Source: UBA6544 sp038131165
Lineage (GTDB): Bacteria; Pseudomonadota; Alphaproteobacteria; UBA8366
Assembly: GCA_038131165.1 (NCBI GenBank)
Contig: JAYPOZ010000012.1
Span: 5,884-69,883 of the forward strand
Length of the DNA: 64,000 nucleotides
Direction: 5' to 3'
Part shown: piece by piece, positions 60,175-64,000 of the stretch
How the letters are laid out: every line of letters starts with the position of its first letter
Position numbering within the stretch: the first letter of the stretch is position 1
Notes under the pieces: generated by a model
What the model saw: the letters and a program-made list of their open reading frames with translations, nothing else
The model's database searches: none
Told to the model about the DNA's origin: nothing
Position numbers and translations under genes: made by a program

Positions 60175-61835
60175 GCGACAAGGACGTGGACGCCATCACC
60201 TTGACCGTGATCTGGAACGGGATCATGTCCATCGCCGAGGAACTCGGAATCACGCTGCGCCATACCGCCTTCTCCGAAGGGGTCCGCGAAGGAGACGATT
60301 TCTCGACCGCCGTCTTCGACCGACAGGGCCGGATGATCGCGCAAGGCAATTTCAGCCCGGGACATCTCGGCTCGATGCCCTATGTCGTCCAGCACGTCCG
60401 TGACTATTTCCCCGAGGAGACCCTACGGCCCGGTGACTCCGTCGCCCTGAACGATTCCTTCATGGGCTCCGGGCATTTCCCGGACGTCTTTCAGGTGATG
60501 CCGGTCTTTCTCGACGGCGACCTGATCGGCTATGTCGCAAACTCGGCGCATCAGGTCGATGTCGGCGGCGCGGCACCCGGCTCGCAGAAAGTGCAGGGGG
60601 TCACGGAAGCCTATCAGGAAGGGCTCCGCATTCTGCCGGTCCGCTTGGTGAAGGACGGCGCCTTCGACGAAGAAATCATGCGGATCGTCCTCGGCAATGT
60701 GCGGATGCCGGACAAGGTGCGGGGAGATTTGGGCGCGCAGCACGGCGCAAATCTCACCGCCGCCGACCGCCTTTGCCAGTTGCACCGCGATCACGGCACC
60801 GAGCTGGTCGAGCGGGCGCACGACCTCATCCTCGACCGTACGGAAGCGCACATGCGCGCGGCTTTGGCGAAAGTCCCGGACGGCACCTACAGCTTCGAGG
60901 ATTATATGGACGACTACGGCGCGGGCACCGATCCGATCAAAGTGGCGGTCGACATTTCGTTCGACAGCGGTTCCGTGACCCTGGATTTTTCGCGCAGCAG
61001 CGATCAGGTCCCTGCCGCGATCAATTCCTATATCAACTACACGCGGGCCTATGCGGTCTTCGGCATCAAGGTCTTCTGCGACGCGCATTTTCCGCAAAAC
61101 GCCGGCGGCATGCGCCCGATCAACGTCGTCGCCCGGGAAGGCAGTTTTTTCAATCCAAAATTCCCGGCCCCGAGCGGCGGCCGCGCCATTCTGCAGATCC
61201 GGATATTCGACGCCATCAACGGTGCGATGGCGCAGGCCATGCCGGAGCGCGCGATGGGCGCCTTCTCCCACTGGAGCAATCCGAACATCGGCGGCATCGA
61301 CGACCGCACCGGAAGACCCTTTGTCGCCTACGACGTCATCCTCGGCGGTTATGGCGGATTGAGCGACCGCGACGGCGTCGAAGGCATGAGCCCGGTGATG
61401 AATTGCTCCAACATCCCGATTGAAGTCCAGGAGACGCACAATCCAATCCGCGTTCAACGCTTCGAGTTCATTCCCGATTCAGGCGGTGCCGGCCGGCATC
61501 GCGGGGGCTGCGGCGTGCGCAAGGATATCGAACTGCTGAACGAATCCGCCACGCTCAGCTTGTTGGGCGACCGCCACGCCTATCAGCCTTACGGCCTGTT
61601 CGGCGGTCGGTCGGGCCAAAAAGCCGAGACCGTCCTGAATCCCCATCGGAATGCGGAGCCTTTGGGGTCGAAGGAGATCCGCGAGATCGCGAAAGGAGAC
61701 GTCGTCAGCATCCGCCTGTCCGGCGCCGGAGGCTACGGCGACCCCGGAAAGAGGCGCATCGCCGATATCGAATCGGATATCGCCGATGGCTACGTGACGC
61801 GCGACGCCGCCGCGCGAGATTATGATAGGACTTAG
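60171..61835 (+). CDS. hyuB: Hydantoinase/oxoprolinase B subunit (HyuB-like)
   Basis: The 554-residue partner of HyuA begins with DKDVDAITLTVIWNGIMSIAEELGITLRHTAFSEGVREGDDFSTAVFD (in overlapping parts), has GHLGSMPYVV near 64, FPDVFQVMPVFLDG near 103, HQVDVGGAAPGSQKV near 124 and the C-terminal GGRSGQKAE plus SIRLSGAGGYGDPGKR. It supplies the hydrolytic part of the HyuAB complex. AAGGAA stands about six bases before the ATG. The stop is followed by a short AT-rich stretch and no clear terminator before the histidine kinase gene. Confidence 0.94.
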   Translation: MSDKDVDAITLTVIWNGIMSIAEELGITLRHTAFSEGVREGDDFSTAVFDRQGRMIAQGNFSPGHLGSMPYVVQHVRDYFPEETLRPGDSVALNDSFMGSGHFPDVFQVMPVFLDGDLIGYVANSAHQVDVGGAAPGSQKVQGVTEAYQEGLRILPVRLVKDGAFDEEIMRIVLGNVRMPDKVRGDLGAQHGANLTAADRLCQLHRDHGTELVERAHDLILDRTEAHMRAALAKVPDGTYSFEDYMDDYGAGTDPIKVAVDISFDSGSVTLDFSRSSDQVPAAINSYINYTRAYAVFGIKVFCDAHFPQNAGGMRPINVVAREGSFFNPKFPAPSGGRAILQIRIFDAINGAMAQAMPERAMGAFSHWSNPNIGGIDDRTGRPFVAYDVILGGYGGLSDRDGVEGMSPVMNCSNIPIEVQETHNPIRVQRFEFIPDSGGAGRHRGGCGVRKDIELLNESATLSLLGDRHAYQPYGLFGGRSGQKAETVLNPHRNAEPLGSKEIREIAKGDVVSIRLSGAGGYGDPGKRRIADIESDIADGYVTRDAAARDYDRT

Positions 61836-61872
61836 TTAACGATTTTTAAGTATAAGTGTCGCCCATGACTTC

Positions 61873-63804
61873 ATGGATAGTAATAGACCGGCGCATAGGC
61901 GCAGCACCGAATACGAAGGGCTGGAAAGCGACAGGCCACCGTCACCTCGCGACGACCGATCTATGACCCGAAACAACCAGTCCGATACGGATGCGTCCCG
62001 CGAGCGATTGGAGAGCTTTGCCTCGGCCGTCGACGGATGGTTTTGGGAAACCGATGCCGGCCATAAATTCATCTATATGTCGGACAGCGTCGAGACCATC
62101 ACCGGTGTTCGCCCCGAATGGCATTACGGCAAATCCCGCCGGGAAATCGGCGTCCCCCATATGGTGGATCTGGAAGCATGGCATGCCCATCTGGATTCGC
62201 TCGACCGGCACGAGCCGTTCGATTCCTTCGTGTTCGCCCGGCGGGCGCCCGACGGTGTCAAATGGATGCAGACCACGGGCAGACCCGTGTTCGATGCCGC
62301 TGGCAACTTCAAGGGTTACCGGGGCGTCGCATCGGACATTACGGCGCGGATTGAAGCGGAACATCGCACCGAAACATTGGCCAATGCCGTCGAGCAACTT
62401 TCCGAAATGTTCGTTCTTTGGGGACCAGACGACCGCCTCATTCTCTGCAACAAGCGCTTTCGCGAGATCAACGCGCGCACCATCGAGACCACCGAACCCG
62501 GCACTCTGTTCGAGACCCATATCCGGGCCGGTCTTGCGCAAGGCTTGTATCCGGATGCGCGTGGCCGCGAAGAAGATTGGCTGGCGGAACGCATCGGGTG
62601 GCATCGCGATCCCAAAGGTACGTTCGAAATGGAACGGCAAGACGGACGATGGCTTCTGATCAACGAGCAAAGGCTTCCAAACGGATCGACACTGACCATC
62701 TCGAGCGACATCACGGAAATGAAACGCTCGCAGGCCGCCGCCGCCGAACAGACCAATATCATCGAGACATCGCTCCGCGCGATGCCGGACGGCATGGTGG
62801 TCCTCGATAAGAACCTCGAATTCATCAGTTGGAACGACCGGCTGTTCGAGATATTGGAGCTGGACCGAGCGCCGATCGTCGAGGCCGACAGCCCCGCCAA
62901 GGCTTACCGGCATATGATGGCCGCACGGGGCGAGTACGGCCCTGGGAATCCGGAAGAACGGGTCGCCGAACACGAAGCAATGATCCGCAATTCCGGCCCC
63001 GCTGTCTGGGAACAGCAATTGTCGACGGGACGCTGGGTCGAGATCAGAAGCTATCCCATACCGTCCGGCGGCTACATCGCCATCTTCCGGGATTTCACGG
63101 GGCAGCGCGCCGTCGCGCGGATGAAGGACGAATTCATTTCGACCGTCAGTCACGAGCTCCGAACGCCGCTTACCTCGGTTCTCGGCTCCCTTGGTTTGTT
63201 GGCGAATGGCGCCGTCGAAGGCATCCCTCCCAAGGGTACGGAGTTGCTCAAGATCGCGCACAATAACGGTGCCCGGTTGTTGGACCTCATCAACGACCTC
63301 CTCGATCTCGAACGACTGGCATCCGGTCAAATGGAGTATCGGATGGAAGACGTATCGGTCTCGGTGCTTCTGGAAGAGGCGGTTGCCGCGCACCAAGGCT
63401 ATGCGGATCAGTATGGCGTGACGCTCAAAATCAGCTCGACCTGCGATCGCGAAGCCGTTCTAGGAGACAGGGCTCGCCTGCTGCAAGTCATGGCCAACCT
63501 CCTCTCGAACGCGACGAAGTACTCCGATCCGGGCGGCGAAGTCGAGATTACTGCGGCACCGAACGGGGACACGGTTCGGATATCGGTCATCGATCATGGC
63601 CCGGGCATCCCGGAAGAGTATCATCCGCGTCTTTTCGACAAATTCACGCAGGCCGACGCCTCCGACACACGGCGCAAGGGCGGCACCGGACTGGGCCTGT
63701 CCATCTGCAAGGCCATTGTCGAGCATCACGGGGGCGAAATCGGTTTCGAGACCAAGCCGGGCGAGGGCACAACCTTCAACGTCGACCTATCGCTTCGCCG
63801 TTAG
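61873..63804 (+). CDS. PAS-containing sensor histidine kinase
   Basis: The 643-residue soluble kinase has a proline-, serine- and charge-rich first 45 residues, three PAS-like modules (about 45-165, 175-285, 295-410), a HisKA domain with the phosphate-accepting His427 (TVSHELRTPL) and a HATPase domain with LLSNATKYS (N box), DHGPGIPEE (G1) and GGTGLGLSI (G2). No membrane helix, so it senses a cytoplasmic signal, perhaps redox or small molecule. No receiver gene is in the window. The start may be 61873 or, 30 codons later, 61963. Neither has a clear ribosome site. The stop overlaps that of the convergent kinase. Confidence 0.9.
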   Translation: MDSNRPAHRRSTEYEGLESDRPPSPRDDRSMTRNNQSDTDASRERLESFASAVDGWFWETDAGHKFIYMSDSVETITGVRPEWHYGKSRREIGVPHMVDLEAWHAHLDSLDRHEPFDSFVFARRAPDGVKWMQTTGRPVFDAAGNFKGYRGVASDITARIEAEHRTETLANAVEQLSEMFVLWGPDDRLILCNKRFREINARTIETTEPGTLFETHIRAGLAQGLYPDARGREEDWLAERIGWHRDPKGTFEMERQDGRWLLINEQRLPNGSTLTISSDITEMKRSQAAAAEQTNIIETSLRAMPDGMVVLDKNLEFISWNDRLFEILELDRAPIVEADSPAKAYRHMMAARGEYGPGNPEERVAEHEAMIRNSGPAVWEQQLSTGRWVEIRSYPIPSGGYIAIFRDFTGQRAVARMKDEFISTVSHELRTPLTSVLGSLGLLANGAVEGIPPKGTELLKIAHNNGARLLDLINDLLDLERLASGQMEYRMEDVSVSVLLEEAVAAHQGYADQYGVTLKISSTCDREAVLGDRARLLQVMANLLSNATKYSDPGGEVEITAAPNGDTVRISVIDHGPGIPEEYHPRLFDKFTQADASDTRRKGGTGLGLSICKAIVEHHGGEIGFETKPGEGTTFNVDLSLRR

Positions 63805-64000
63805 ATAGTCCCGATACCCACCGCCGGGTTCGCGGAAGCCGGGAATGCGACGGTCACCCGCGTGCCTTTTCCCGGCTCGCTTTCGATGCTCAGCGTTCCG
63901 CCATGGGCTTCAACCAAAGATTTGACGAGGTATAAGCCCAACCCGGTGCCCTCGTGGGCTTGAATATGACTTTCCCGCACCTGCTCGAAGGGTTTGGTTA
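63801..64000 (-). CDS. Histidine kinase C-terminal part (5' truncated by window edge)
   Basis: The last 65 residues of a leftward gene are seen, ending with TAA at 63801-63803. EGTGLGLYLVKSLVEAHGG and SIESEPGKGTRVTVAFP are the G2 box and final strands of a HATPase domain of a histidine kinase. It converges with and overlaps the plus-strand kinase by four bases (TTAG at 63801-63804). The input and HisKA domains lie beyond the window. Confidence 0.88.
   Translation of the reverse strand, partial: TKPFEQVRESHIQAHEGTGLGLYLVKSLVEAHGGTLSIESEPGKGTRVTVAFPASANPAVGIGTI

Noticed and set aside
1..64000. CRISPR array or insertion sequence
   Set aside because: No regularly spaced direct repeats and no transposase motif seen on either strand.

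Overview
The window reads as a 64 kb piece of a GC-rich alphaproteobacterial draft genome, probably Rhodospirillales-like. Evidence: an EipA/DUF1134 envelope protein (typical of Alphaproteobacteria), an elongator tRNA-Met with the form common in that class, PomA/PomB-type stator genes, and a dense set of family III CoA-transferases, SDRs, TauD/PhyH dioxygenases, luciferase-like flavoproteins and hydantoinases. It looks like a chromosomal catabolic region: I saw no insertion sequence, phage gene, CRISPR array or replication origin. One run of ten Ns marks a scaffold join inside a gene, so this is assembled draft sequence.

Layout. 1-5.3 kb: a truncated GST, then a leftward PcaIJ-like CoA-transferase pair with an alpha/beta hydrolase, a rightward family III CoA-transferase broken by the Ns, and a mandelate racemase-family protein. 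5.4-11.1 kb: a Pat-type acyl-CoA synthetase/acetyltransferase with an internal stop, a two-subunit Rieske ring-hydroxylating dioxygenase, and glutaminase. 11.2-17.9 kb: a TauD dioxygenase, four luciferase-like oxidoreductases (two of them near-duplicates separated by a small membrane protein) and an FMO-type monooxygenase. 17.9-23.4 kb: SDR, PhyH dioxygenase, two tandem MFS transporters and an acyl-CoA dehydrogenase. 23.4-30.1 kb: EipA, then a rightward set of MmgE/PrpD, proline-racemase-like, acyl-CoA dehydrogenase, M24 peptidase-like and 3-hydroxyisobutyrate-dehydrogenase-like genes. 30.2-33.4 kb: motor stator pair, SDR, GFA protein, tRNA-Met with its own promoter and terminator. 33.4-38.7 kb: TPR/OGT-type glycosyltransferase, O-antigen-ligase-like protein, DUF1847 gene (internal amber codon, FNR-type box upstream), citrate-synthase-like protein, DM13 protein. 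38.8-50.7 kb: two tandem GMC oxidoreductases, an Old Yellow Enzyme, amidohydrolase, family III CoA-transferase, SDR-TauD pair, a second TauD, YdfG-like SDR, GST and a luciferase-like protein. 50.8-64 kb: TPR-SGNH protein (internal stop), luciferase-like protein, FAH hydrolase, MAPEG protein (internal stop), a DUF427-adenylate cyclase fusion, an AGPS-like FAD oxidase translationally coupled to HyuA and HyuB, and two convergent histidine kinases.

How it fits together: most genes would take up and break down small organic acids, CoA thioesters, ring compounds and cyclic amides, and many are packed by 4-base stop/start overlaps. No single pathway is complete enough to name the substrate. The observations most worth following are the DUF427-cyclase fusion, four otherwise intact genes each carrying one in-frame stop, several enzymes with a changed catalytic residue (alpha/beta hydrolase, M24, citrate-synthase-like, proline-racemase-like), the AGPS-HyuAB coupling, and convergent genes that share a CTAG as both stop codons.
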